Shown: piece after piece, positions 1 through 7,370 of the stretch
Layout: each line of letters opens with the position of its first letter
How positions within the stretch are numbered: the first letter of the stretch is position 1
Translations under genes and position numbers: made by a program
The notes under the pieces: model-generated
Database searches by the model: none
Told to the model about the DNA's origin: nothing
The model's input: the letters and a program-made list of their open reading frames with translations, nothing else
Origin: Nocardia sp.
GTDB lineage: Bacteria > Actinomycetota > Actinomycetes > Mycobacteriales > Mycobacteriaceae
Reading direction: 5' to 3'
Assembly: GCA_013361595.1 (NCBI GenBank)
Contig: JABFXT010000003.1
Coordinates: 1-25,349, forward strand
Length of the DNA: 25,349 nt

Positions 1-1
1 G

Positions 2-949
2 GCGCGACGACGCGGTCCCGGTGCGACCAGCTATCTCATGGCGGGCGGTACCGCCGTGACGGTGTCGCCCGGCGCCGGAACAGGTGATGCGGAGTGGCTG
101 GCGGTCGGCGTGGCCACGCGCGATCCGGGTCGCTCGGAAGGGGTCATCCGGCTGGCCGCGGTAGCCGATGAACAACTGGCCCGGCGCGCCGGCGCCGGCC
201 TGCTGACCGTTGGCGACGAAACGGACTGGGTCGACGGCGATGTGGTCGCCCGGCGAATCGAACGACTCGGCGCGATCACCCTGTCCGAGAAACAGATCCC
301 GGACCCCGACCGCCGGCAGCTCGACGCGGCGGTGCGGCGCGGACTGCGGTCGGCCGGCCTCGGCCTGTTGCGCTGGAGTACCGAAGCGATCACGCTGCGC
401 CACCGCCTCGACTTCCTGCACCGCACCCTCGGTGCCCCTTGGCCGCCGGTCGACGACGAGTCGCTGCTCGCCACCGCCGATACCTGGCTCGGTCCCGAAC
501 TCGCCACCGCCCGTCGCCGCGCCGACCTGGAGCGCATCGATACCGGGCGGGCGCTGCGCCGCCTGTTGCCCTGGCCGGACGCCGCCCGCCTGGACGAACT
601 GGCACCCGAGAGCACCGAGGTCCCCTCCGGCAGCCGGCTCCGCCTCGACTACTCGACCGATCCACCGGTGCTCGCGGTCAAAGTGCAGGAGGTATTCGGC
701 TGGACGGCGACACCGCGCCTCGCGGACGGCCGCGTTCCGGTCGTACTGCATCTGCTCTCCCCGGCCCGGCGACCGATCGCGATCACCGCGGATCTCGCCT
801 CGTTCTGGCAGACCGGTTGGTCCGGGGTCCGGGCCGACCTCCGCGGCCGCTATCCGAAACATGCCTGGCCGGAGGACCCGGGCGCCGTGCCCGCCCATCG
901 CGGCACTGCCCGCACCGCCCATCGCTCGGGACGCGCGCCCGGTCCGTGA
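2..949 (+). CDS. hrpB: ATP-dependent helicase HrpB, C-terminal part (5' end outside window)
   Basis: The reading frame is open from base 2 with no start needed, so the window holds only the last 315 residues. HrpB is a DEAH-box RNA helicase-like protein of about 800 residues; its helicase motors must lie upstream of the window. The visible part carries the HrpB C-terminal domain: a segment reading PSGSRLRLDY (about residues 206-215), then VKVQEVFGWTATPRL, then VVLHLLSPARRPIAIT, and the family-typical ending FWQ...LRGRYPKHAWPEDP near residues 270-294. The upstream portion holds the connecting helices of the same domain. After the conserved PEDP end there is a short Arg/Pro-rich tail. Its cellular role is poorly known in actinobacteria. 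The assignment is firm from the C-terminal signature; the left boundary is an edge truncation, not a broken gene. Confidence 0.93.
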   Translation, partial: ARRRGPGATSYLMAGGTAVTVSPGAGTGDAEWLAVGVATRDPGRSEGVIRLAAVADEQLARRAGAGLLTVGDETDWVDGDVVARRIERLGAITLSEKQIPDPDRRQLDAAVRRGLRSAGLGLLRWSTEAITLRHRLDFLHRTLGAPWPPVDDESLLATADTWLGPELATARRRADLERIDTGRALRRLLPWPDAARLDELAPESTEVPSGSRLRLDYSTDPPVLAVKVQEVFGWTATPRLADGRVPVVLHLLSPARRPIAITADLASFWQTGWSGVRADLRGRYPKHAWPEDPGAVPAHRGTARTAHRSGRAPGP

Positions 950-1061
950 GCCGGACCGCGCCGACCGGCCGAATACATCGGAATGATTGCGCTGCGGTTG
1001 CCGGTGCGCGCAGACTCGATGCCGGGCACGATCCGGATCGGCTCGCACCGGGAGGTCAGGG

Positions 1062-2021
1062 TTGACGAAATACCGCACGTTCACGCTCGTCGCAGCCGTG
1101 TTGCTCGCCCTGGCGGGCTGCGGTGACGACGCCGGGACCGAGAAACCACGACCGGCGGTGACTCCCGGCCCGCCCCCGGAGTTCTGGTCGGCGGCCGCCG
1201 ACACCCCGCAGCAACAGGCGGCCGTCGCGCAGGCGACCCGGAATATCGACGTCTGCGCGCTGCTCCCCCGCGATACCCTCGACGACCTGGGCCTCGGCGA
1301 TATCCAGAGCATTACCGTGGGCCTGGACTCGTGCCGGGCCGCGCTCGGCGAGACAGACGCCGGCGAAGCCGGCACGCTCACCTGGCATACCACCCTGCTG
1401 CCCACGCTCACCCCGAACCGCGGTATCAGCAAGCAGGTGGCGGATGTGAGCGTCCTGTTGGTGCCCGGCCGCGACAACGATCCGCGAGCCTGCGGCGCCA
1501 CCGCCCGTTTTCCCTCGGGTGCCGCGTTCTACCTCGGCCTCGCGGTTCCGGACCGTGATTCCTGCGCGGTCGCCGATAGTTTGCTGCCCGGTATGATCGA
1601 CCGCTGGCGGCAGTCGCCGGGCCAGGGCACGTCACCCGATACCGTCGACACGGTGCTGCTCGGCGCCGACCCGTGCGCGGTACGCGCGAAACTGACCGGC
1701 ACCACCGATACCGATGAACTCCGGCTGACCCAGTGCCTGTTCCGGTACCGGGACGAAACGGTCACGGTGAGCTACGAGTACCGCGTCCCGGATCAGGTGG
1801 CGGCCCGCAGCACCGAGGAGAAGATAGACGATCGCAGCGTGTTCCGTTCGACCTCGCTCTACGACAGCAGTATCCCGATCTATTCGGCGGCCGTCGGGCC
1901 GGAGTTACCCGCCGGTAGTACCGCTTTCGCCACCCGCGTTCCGGTCGTGGCGGTCACTTCGGCCACCGACGATGTCGCCCGGCAGGTCATGTCCCAAGTG
2001 TTGACGCTCTTCCCGCAGTGA
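1062..2021 (+). CDS. Secreted lipoprotein, DUF3558-like
   Basis: A protein of 319 residues starting at a TTG, chosen because GGAGG lies 6 bases upstream (1051-1055) and because it gives a clean lipoprotein signal peptide: Lys3 and Arg5, a hydrophobic run, then lipobox Leu17-Ala-Gly-Cys20. It should be processed by signal peptidase II and anchored outside the membrane through Cys20. The mature part starts with a Pro-rich linker and contains two segments of the form DxCALL...L..LGL...C (near residues 69-100) and DPCAV...CLFRY (near 200-230), resembling the duplicated fold of actinobacterial DUF3558-type lipoproteins, with paired cysteines that may form disulfides. No catalytic motif is visible. 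It follows hrpB by 112 bases on the same strand but has its own ribosome-binding site; no functional link to hrpB is evident. Function unknown. Confidence 0.85.
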   Translation: MTKYRTFTLVAAVLLALAGCGDDAGTEKPRPAVTPGPPPEFWSAAADTPQQQAAVAQATRNIDVCALLPRDTLDDLGLGDIQSITVGLDSCRAALGETDAGEAGTLTWHTTLLPTLTPNRGISKQVADVSVLLVPGRDNDPRACGATARFPSGAAFYLGLAVPDRDSCAVADSLLPGMIDRWRQSPGQGTSPDTVDTVLLGADPCAVRAKLTGTTDTDELRLTQCLFRYRDETVTVSYEYRVPDQVAARSTEEKIDDRSVFRSTSLYDSSIPIYSAAVGPELPAGSTAFATRVPVVAVTSATDDVARQVMSQVLTLFPQ

Positions 2022-2122
2022 GAAGTCCCGTGCTCGCGCCCGTGCCGCACGCGCCCCAGCACGGCCACCGACCGCCCGCCGGATCCCCCGGCACACCGGC
2101 GGCGCCCCGGAACCCGGTCGCA

Positions 2123-3793
2123 TCATGATCGCGGAACATCGGGCCCGGGCAGGAATCTAGCCCGGCCGTGGGTGCGGAACTCGCGGTCGAGCTCGTGCCC
2201 GGCCGCTTCGGTGAACGGGACGTACTCGGGTGTGCCGCGCCCCACCCGATGGAACACCGGATCGCCGGTATGCCAGGCCTGTGCCTGCAGTTCACGTTTG
2301 AGTACCTTGTTGGACCCGGTGACCGGCAACGTCGTCGACACCCGCACGAACCGGGGCGCGGATTTGGTGCCGAGGTCGTCCTGGCCGTCGAGGAAAACGG
2401 CGAACTCGACCGGGTCGAAGGCCGCGATATCGGCGACCTCGATCGCGGCCATCACCTGATCACCCGACCGCGGATCGGGTACCGCGTACACCCCGGTCGC
2501 GACGATGTCCGGATGCCGCCGCAGAATTCGTTCGACCATCAGCGCCGATATGTTCTCCCCGTCCACCCGGATCCAATCGCCTTTCCGGCCGGCGAAATAG
2601 ATGTACCCGGCCTCGTCGACATAGCCGAGATCACCGGTCCAGTACCAGCCGTACCTGATCCGCTCGGCCACCGCGGCCTCGTTCTTGTAGTACCCCTCGA
2701 AGCGCCGCGCGCCACCCTTGTCGACCATTTCACCGATGGCACTGTCCGGGTTGAGAACCCGCCCGTACCGGTCGAGCCGGGCGCGCGCACATTCGCGGCG
2801 GGTCTCCGGATCCACGACGACGATATCCGGGTTCGCGGGCCGTCCCAGCGCACCCTCGGGGGTGTCCGGGTCCGGCCGCACCGACCCGGCTCCCTCGGAC
2901 GAACCGTAGCCCTCGAACAGTTCGGCGCCGAAGCGGCGTGCGAACTCTGCCCTGTCCTCGGGCGAGGCCTCGGTGCCGAACCCACGGACCAGGGGGTTGT
3001 CGTGGTCGTCGGGCCGCTCCGGGGTGGCCATGAGGTAACCCAGCGCCTTACCGACATAGGTGAAGAAGGTGGCGCCGAAGAATCGCACATCCGGCAGGAA
3101 CCCGGACGCGGAGAATTTCGGTGTCAGGCAGACGGTCGCACCGTTGGCCAGCGCCGGTGCCCACAGCGCCATCAGCGCGTTTCCGTGGAACAGCGGCATA
3201 CAGCAGTAGTCGATATCTTCGCGCACGTGACCGTATTTCGCGGTGTTCGCGTAGGCCAGCCGCGCCAACCGGCCCTGGCTGCACCGCACGGCCTTCGAGG
3301 TACCGGTGGTGCCGGAGGTGAACAACAGCAGGAACAGCGCCGACTCGTCCACGGCCGGCCCGGCGCCGGGTTCGCCGGACCGGTGCTCCCGGACCCGGTC
3401 GAGGTAGGAGGGTGCGTCGACGAGAACGAAACGATCCGCGCTCAGTCCGAGATCGAGAGCGCGCAGTTTCGCCATGCCTGCCGAATCGGTGACGATCAGC
3501 TGACAATCGACGTAGCGGATCTCGGCCGCGAGCTCGGCACCGCGACGGGTCGGGTTGATACCGACGATCACGGCCCCGCTCAACGCCGCGCCGCCGAGCC
3601 AGAACAGGAACTCGGGGGTGTTGTCGAGCAGCACCCCGATATGGAAAGGACCGTCGCGGCGTAGCGAGGTCGCCAAGGCGCCGCGGGCGGCGCTTTCGCG
3701 CACCGTCTCGTCCCAGGTCCAGCAGCTTTCCCGGGTCCGGACGCCCGGACGGTCGTCACCGATACGGTCGAGCAGCAGCTGCGCTATGGTCAC
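2123..3793 (-). CDS. Acyl-CoA synthetase of the FadD17-like group (AMP-forming)
   Basis: Encodes about 556 residues from the GTG at 3793, where alignment-like similarity to long-chain fatty acyl-CoA ligases begins (VTIAQLLLDR). An in-frame extension to 3979 is possible, but it would overlap the divergent gene at 3957 and adds only Arg-rich, low-similarity sequence. All ANL-superfamily motifs are present: P-loop TSGTTGTSKAV near residue 159, EGYGSSEG near 294, TGD near 386, hinge GRKGDWIRVDGEN near 402, and the catalytic lysine in GSNKVLKREL (Lys496). The enzyme should activate a carboxylic acid as acyl-AMP and transfer it to CoA. The overall pattern recalls mycobacterial FadD17, a ligase linked to lipid or sterol side-chain metabolism, but the substrate is not deducible. 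The C-terminal tail after the lysine is about 60 residues, slightly long. It is divergent from two SnoaL-fold genes. Confidence 0.88.
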   Translation of the reverse strand: MTIAQLLLDRIGDDRPGVRTRESCWTWDETVRESAARGALATSLRRDGPFHIGVLLDNTPEFLFWLGGAALSGAVIVGINPTRRGAELAAEIRYVDCQLIVTDSAGMAKLRALDLGLSADRFVLVDAPSYLDRVREHRSGEPGAGPAVDESALFLLLFTSGTTGTSKAVRCSQGRLARLAYANTAKYGHVREDIDYCCMPLFHGNALMALWAPALANGATVCLTPKFSASGFLPDVRFFGATFFTYVGKALGYLMATPERPDDHDNPLVRGFGTEASPEDRAEFARRFGAELFEGYGSSEGAGSVRPDPDTPEGALGRPANPDIVVVDPETRRECARARLDRYGRVLNPDSAIGEMVDKGGARRFEGYYKNEAAVAERIRYGWYWTGDLGYVDEAGYIYFAGRKGDWIRVDGENISALMVERILRRHPDIVATGVYAVPDPRSGDQVMAAIEVADIAAFDPVEFAVFLDGQDDLGTKSAPRFVRVSTTLPVTGSNKVLKRELQAQAWHTGDPVFHRVGRGTPEYVPFTEAAGHELDREFRTHGRARFLPGPDVPRS

Positions 3794-3942
3794 CCGTTCC
3801 AACCCGGCTCCTGCCCTCGTCTCGAACGCCCCGCGGTCACGGCGGCTCCCGATGCTTCGATCCGACGGTATCCACATCGGCGCCGCGCTCACCGGTCCGG
3901 TCTCGGCCAGTGGAAGGGCGCGCCGCGCGGCCCGGGATCCGT

Positions 3943-3965
3943 GAGATCTTTTCCGAATGGATCTC
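3943..3965 (+). promoter_or_regulatory. Inverted repeat enclosing the start codon of the first SnoaL gene
   Basis: GAGATC (3943-3948) and GATCTC (3960-3965) form perfect 6-base arms around an 11-base loop that contains the ATG at 3957-3959. As RNA this could hide the start codon; as DNA it could be a small operator in the divergent promoter region. No strong Shine-Dalgarno sequence precedes this ATG. The repeat is short and could be chance. Confidence 0.3.
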
Positions 3966-4451
3966 GAATACACGGTCACCCGGCTCGCCGCGATCGAGGC
4001 GATCCGGGATCTGATCGTGTCCTATTCACATCTGATCGACCGCGGCGCACTCGGCGAGGTGGCCGAGCTCTTCGCGCACGCGGTGTACGGGCAGTGCGAT
4101 ACGGACGGCACCCCGGTCGGCCCGCTCATCGTCGAAGACGCCCGGGCGGTGCTCAGCGCCAACCAGGGATTCGTCAAAATGCACGGCACCCCGGGCACCC
4201 CGGCCACGAAGCACCTCACCACCAATATCCGAATCCAGGTCGCGGACAACGGCACCGAGGCGACCGCGCTGTCGTATGTCACTGTTCTGCAGGCGGCCGG
4301 TGACCTACCGCTGCAGCCCATCCTCACCGGCCGCTACTTCGACGAATTCGCTGTCGCCGACGGAGGCTGGCGGTTCACCCGGCGACTGGTGTGCATCGAC
4401 CACGTCGGCGACCTCAGCGAGCACGCCCGGCAATCGCCGCCCCGCCACTGA
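3957..4451 (+). CDS. SnoaL-like / NTF2-fold protein (SnoaL_4 type), first of a pair
   Basis: A 164-residue protein, the usual size for a stand-alone cone-shaped NTF2-like enzyme. The N-terminal helices carry YSHLIDRGALGEVAELF, corresponding to the family pattern Y..x.D..D...L..LF. The middle has HLTTNIRIQV, then ALSYVTVLQA, and the end has GRYFDEFAVADGGWRFTRRLV followed by a GDLSEHA tail. These match the SnoaL_4 group of actinobacterial proteins, which includes polyketide cyclases, dehydratases and isomerases as well as many uncharacterised members. Substrate and reaction cannot be assigned; His and Asp residues of the pocket are present but not diagnostic. It is divergent from the acyl-CoA ligase and is followed 47 bases later by a second SnoaL-like gene, so the two are probably one transcript. 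A heterodimer or two consecutive steps are possible. The start is the first ATG, though its ribosome-binding site is weak. Confidence 0.85.
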   Translation: MDLEYTVTRLAAIEAIRDLIVSYSHLIDRGALGEVAELFAHAVYGQCDTDGTPVGPLIVEDARAVLSANQGFVKMHGTPGTPATKHLTTNIRIQVADNGTEATALSYVTVLQAAGDLPLQPILTGRYFDEFAVADGGWRFTRRLVCIDHVGDLSEHARQSPPRH

Positions 4452-4498
4452 CCGCGACCACCACCCGAGACCGTCGCGAACCCGGAACGAGGAGAGAT

Positions 4499-4966
4499 AT
4501 GGAACCCGCCGACCGTCTCGCGCTGGGCACGCTCGCGGCGCGGTACGCGCGAGCGGTCGACCGTCGCGACACCGGGACGCTCGCATCCCTGTTCACCCCG
4601 GAGGTGGAGTTGGCGCTACCGCCGGAACTGAGCGGGACGGGCATATCGGCCGAACTGCGCGGCCGGGAGACCGTGGCCCGCTCGGTGGTGGAATCGATAT
4701 CGCATCTGGTGGCCACCCGCCACGTCGTCGGACAACAGATACTCGATATCGAGACCGCCGACGGTGCGCACGGGGAAACGTACTGCACGGCCCACCACAT
4801 CTATTCCCGCGGTGACGGGTATCGGGACCACCGGATCGCGCTCCGGTATCAGGACACGTTCGCGTACCGCGAAGGCAGCTGGTTGTTCGCTCGCCGCGCA
4901 CTTCTGATCGACTTCGCCGAGGATGTGCCGGTGACCCGGTCCGCGCGTCCCGCGCCCCCGCGATGA
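4499..4966 (+). CDS. SnoaL-like / NTF2-fold protein, second of a pair
   Basis: A 155-residue protein starting at the ATG that follows AGGAG (4490-4494). An upstream in-frame ATG at 4391 lies inside the preceding gene and gives Arg/Pro-rich sequence, so it was not chosen. Family features: RYARAVDRRDTGTLASLFTPE near the N-terminus, the mid segment ATRHVVGQQILDIETADGAHGETYCTAHH cut by expected strand breaks, and the closing strand RYQDTFAYREGSWLFARRALLIDF. The pair of histidines in TAHH and the Asp in AVDRRD sit where catalytic or pocket residues occur in SnoaL_4 proteins such as scytalone-dehydratase-like enzymes. It differs clearly from the preceding paralogue, so this is not a recent tandem duplication. 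Likely co-transcribed with it. Reaction unknown. Confidence 0.85.
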   Translation: MEPADRLALGTLAARYARAVDRRDTGTLASLFTPEVELALPPELSGTGISAELRGRETVARSVVESISHLVATRHVVGQQILDIETADGAHGETYCTAHHIYSRGDGYRDHRIALRYQDTFAYREGSWLFARRALLIDFAEDVPVTRSARPAPPR

Positions 4967-5051
4967 TCCACACCGTGAGAAGCTCCCGGCGGGCCCTGGC
5001 CGGCCGGCCTCTTTCCGCGCGTTCCGCGGACCGGAGACGGCGTTCTCGCCG

Positions 5052-6155
5052 TCAACCGGAAACCGGGTGACGGTGATCCCGGGACGGGGTGAGCTCGTCG
5101 ACCACCACCAGATTCCCACCGGACTGTTTGGCCCGGTACATGGCGGCGTCGGAGGTTTGGAGCAACCGTTCCGGTGTCGGCCGTGGACACCGGGGACATA
5201 TCGTCGCGTCGAAGACCGCGACACCGACGCTCGCGGTGACCTCCACCGCGGTCTCCGGCGGTTCGGCGACCGCGCGGCGCAGGCGTTCCGCCTCGGTGTG
5301 CGCGGCGGCGGTGGGTATCGGCGCGGCCACCACGAATTCCTCTCCACCCGTACGCGCCACCACGGCTGTCTCTCCCGCGGCGTCGTGCAGTCGCCGGGCC
5401 GTCCGTACCAGCACACTGTCGCCGACACGATGACCCCAGGTGTCGTTCACGCTCTTGAACCGGTCGAGATCGAAGGTCATGACGCTGATTTCGGGATGCC
5501 GGTCCACCAGCAGCGGAAGCCGGATCTCCAGGCCCCGGCGGTTCAGTAGTTCGGTCAGCGGATCCGACAGCGATTCGGTGCGCAGCATCCAGTAGAGGAG
5601 TTGCAACGCCGGTAGCGCGCTGACCACCGAGACGAACAGCAGCAGCGCGACCGCGACGGCCAACCGGATATCGCCGCCGCCGGTGGCGATCCGGACCGAG
5701 AACACGATCACCGACAGCAACGACCACACCGAATGCGCCGCCAATACCCGCGCGCTGTGGAAGAAACCCAGATAACTGCCGGTGACCACGAGCAGCACCG
5801 CGCCCATCGCGCCGAACAGCCGATCGGGGAGCTGCAGGAATTCGATCGTGAACAGCACATCGGCGCCGCCGATCAGCACCAGCGATTCCGTTTTGCTCGG
5901 CCAGGGCAGCATCCACCAGCGCAGTGCCCACAGCGTGCCGCACAACACCCCGATGGTGGAAGGTATGCCGGGGTCGCCGGGTGGCCCCACCGGGGTACCC
6001 GCGATCACCGCGCCCATCACCGCGATCGCCGCGCCCGCGACGCCGATCAGCACCTTCAGCGGTCCCAGCGCCGATCGCGCCGCCAGCGTACGAATCAGCC
6101 AGCGGTAGTCGACCGGATCGTTCCACCAGGCCCGCAGTGTTTTGCTGTCGGTCAT
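5052..6155 (-). CDS. Membrane-bound diguanylate cyclase (GGDEF domain)
   Basis: About 367 residues from the ATG at 6155, preceded by a GGGTGAG purine stretch. A TTG at 6218, closer to the predicted promoter, is an alternative start that adds 21 residues. The N-terminal half has roughly six hydrophobic membrane segments (about residues 30-190), with no recognised sensor domain. The C-terminal half is a GGDEF domain: FDLDRFKSVNDTWGH near residue 228 and the signature GGEEF at 270-274, so it should make cyclic di-GMP from two GTP. The product-inhibition I-site RxxD, normally five residues before the signature, is missing (GETA instead). Near residues 320-323 there is a CPRC insertion between the VGVAVFDA strand and the DAAMYRAK helix. 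No EAL domain is present. It is transcribed toward the SnoaL pair and divergent from the crotonase operon. Confidence 0.9.
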   Translation of the reverse strand: MTDSKTLRAWWNDPVDYRWLIRTLAARSALGPLKVLIGVAGAAIAVMGAVIAGTPVGPPGDPGIPSTIGVLCGTLWALRWWMLPWPSKTESLVLIGGADVLFTIEFLQLPDRLFGAMGAVLLVVTGSYLGFFHSARVLAAHSVWSLLSVIVFSVRIATGGGDIRLAVAVALLLFVSVVSALPALQLLYWMLRTESLSDPLTELLNRRGLEIRLPLLVDRHPEISVMTFDLDRFKSVNDTWGHRVGDSVLVRTARRLHDAAGETAVVARTGGEEFVVAAPIPTAAAHTEAERLRRAVAEPPETAVEVTASVGVAVFDATICPRCPRPTPERLLQTSDAAMYRAKQSGGNLVVVDELTPSRDHRHPVSG

Positions 6156-6260
6156 CGGCTCACCCTTGGCCCCGACCGCGTTGCCCACCGTCGCTCGTAC
6201 CGAGTGCGAGAGTTCCAAGAATTCTCACCAGCTGATCCGGAGCAGTCTAGACCGGACCTA

Positions 6261-6289
6261 TTTATACCCGACGCGCGAGCATGTGTCCC
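6261..6289 (-). promoter_or_regulatory. Candidate promoter of the diguanylate cyclase gene
   Basis: Reading on the minus strand, GGGACA (6289-6284), a 17-base spacer and TATAAA (6266-6261) form a plausible vegetative promoter. The overlapping GGGTAT (6269-6264) also resembles an alternative stress-sigma -10 element. Transcription would start near 6254, about 35 bases before the TTG alternative start at 6218 and about 100 bases before the ATG at 6155. Confidence 0.4.
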
Positions 6290-6387
6290 ACCCCACTCTC
6301 GACGTGTCGGATGAGCCGGGCGGGTGCGGCGCACGGAACGCACTCGCCGCCCGGCGACGTCGCGGGCGGCGGCTCCCGCACCCATTG

Positions 6388-6405
6388 ACAGTCCAAACGG
6401 ACTGT
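6388..6405. promoter_or_regulatory. Operator-like perfect inverted repeat upstream of the crotonase operon
   Basis: ACAGTCC-AAAC-GGACTGT is a perfect 18-base 7-4-7 dyad, 45 bases before the crotonase start. It begins inside a perfect -35 hexamer TTGACA (6385-6390), so a bound protein would block the promoter. A -10 hexamer at the expected place (6408-6413, AAATCT) is poor. The TetR gene that ends this operon is the natural candidate binder, implying autoregulation with induction by the pathway substrate or its CoA ester. Confidence 0.65.
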
Positions 6406-6449
6406 GAAAATCTCCTCGACACCATCGCCACCGAGATCGGGACGCCCAC

Positions 6450-7370
6450 ATGACTTTCAGCGGCAACACAGTCGACTACGAAGTGCGTGATCATCGCGCG
6501 TACCTCACCCTGAACCGCCCGGAGCGGCTGAACGCGATCACCGGCGAGATGGCCCAGGAGATCGGCGACGCCGTGGCCGAGGCGAACGCCGACGATTCGG
6601 TCCGTGTCATCGTCGTCCAGGGTGCGGGCCGGGCGTTCTGCGCGGGCTACGATCTGAAGCTCTACGCCGAGGGCGGTGCGGAGCACCAGGGCGTGGTCTG
6701 GGATCCGATCAAGGATTTCCGGATGATGAAGGCCAATACCGACCACTTCTTCTCGCTGTGGCGCTCGGACAAACCGACCGTCGCGAAGGTCCACGGGTAC
6801 GCCGTCGCCGGCGGCAGCGATATCGCCCTGTCCTGCGACCTGGTCGTGATGGCCGAGGATGCCCGGATCGGCTACATGCCGGCCCGGGTGTGGGGCTGTC
6901 CGACAACCGCGATGTGGGTCTATCGTCTCGGCGCCGAACGTGCCAAACGCATGTTGCTCACCGGTGATACCATCGACGGCGTCCGAGCTCGGGAATGGGG
7001 GCTCGTCATCGACGCGGTACCCGCCGACCGCCTCGACACCGCCGTCGAGGAACTCGTCGACCGGATGGCGGGGATCCCGACCAACCAGCTGGTCATGCAG
7101 AAGATGATGATCAATCAGGCGTACGACAACATGGGTCTGCAGACCACCCAGAACCTCGCCGTCCTCTTCGACGGCATCACCCGGCACTCCCCCGAGGGCC
7201 GCTGGTTCGTCGACTTCGCGCAGCAGCACGGTTTCGAGGCCGCCGTCCAGTGGCGCGACACCGGCCGTTTCATACCCGACGGCGGCGGCGATATCCCGGC
7301 CGACGACGAGATCGCGCGAATGAAACGAGAACTCGACGCGAAGGCGGCCGCCCCGGAGGCCGGTCGATGA
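6450..7370 (+). CDS. Crotonase-fold enzyme annotated enoyl-CoA hydratase-like, with altered catalytic glutamates
   Basis: A 306-residue crotonase-superfamily protein, about 45 residues longer than a plain enoyl-CoA hydratase because of a longer C-terminal part. The CoA-binding start VDYEVRDHRAYLTLNRPERLNAI and the oxyanion-hole segments AFCAGYDL (62-69) and GYAVAGGSDIAL (116-127) are clear. In true hydratases two glutamates activate water: here the first position is Asp124 (GGSDIAL for GGCELAM) and the second is Ala145 (MPAR for QPEI). It may therefore catalyse another crotonase reaction (isomerase, hydrolase, retro-Claisen or decarboxylase type) rather than simple hydration. It is the first gene of an operon; its TGA overlaps the ATG of the following ligase by four bases (ATGA). 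The inverted repeat at 6388-6405 probably controls it. The product name enoyl-CoA hydratase should be treated as a family label only. Confidence 0.9.
   Translation: MTFSGNTVDYEVRDHRAYLTLNRPERLNAITGEMAQEIGDAVAEANADDSVRVIVVQGAGRAFCAGYDLKLYAEGGAEHQGVVWDPIKDFRMMKANTDHFFSLWRSDKPTVAKVHGYAVAGGSDIALSCDLVVMAEDARIGYMPARVWGCPTTAMWVYRLGAERAKRMLLTGDTIDGVRAREWGLVIDAVPADRLDTAVEELVDRMAGIPTNQLVMQKMMINQAYDNMGLQTTQNLAVLFDGITRHSPEGRWFVDFAQQHGFEAAVQWRDTGRFIPDGGGDIPADDEIARMKRELDAKAAAPEAGR

Noticed and set aside
1001..1051. CCGGTGCG and CGCACCGG arms upstream of the lipoprotein gene as a riboswitch or attenuator
   Set aside because: The 35-base loop and chance level of 8-base GC-rich matches give no real support; no known riboswitch features.
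2028..2064. CCGTGCT and AGCACGG arms as a terminator between the lipoprotein and ligase genes
   Set aside because: Seven-base stem with a 23-base loop in GC-rich DNA is too weak to call, although the position between convergent genes is suitable.
2168..3664. Long plus-strand open frame opposite the FadD17-like ligase
   Set aside because: It is an antisense shadow: the minus-strand protein has all ligase motifs, while this frame gives no recognisable domain. Long stop-free antisense frames are normal at this GC content.
3794..3979. 62-residue N-terminal extension of the FadD17-like ligase
   Set aside because: Overlaps the divergent SnoaL start, is Arg/Ser-rich and lies upstream of the point where ligase similarity starts.
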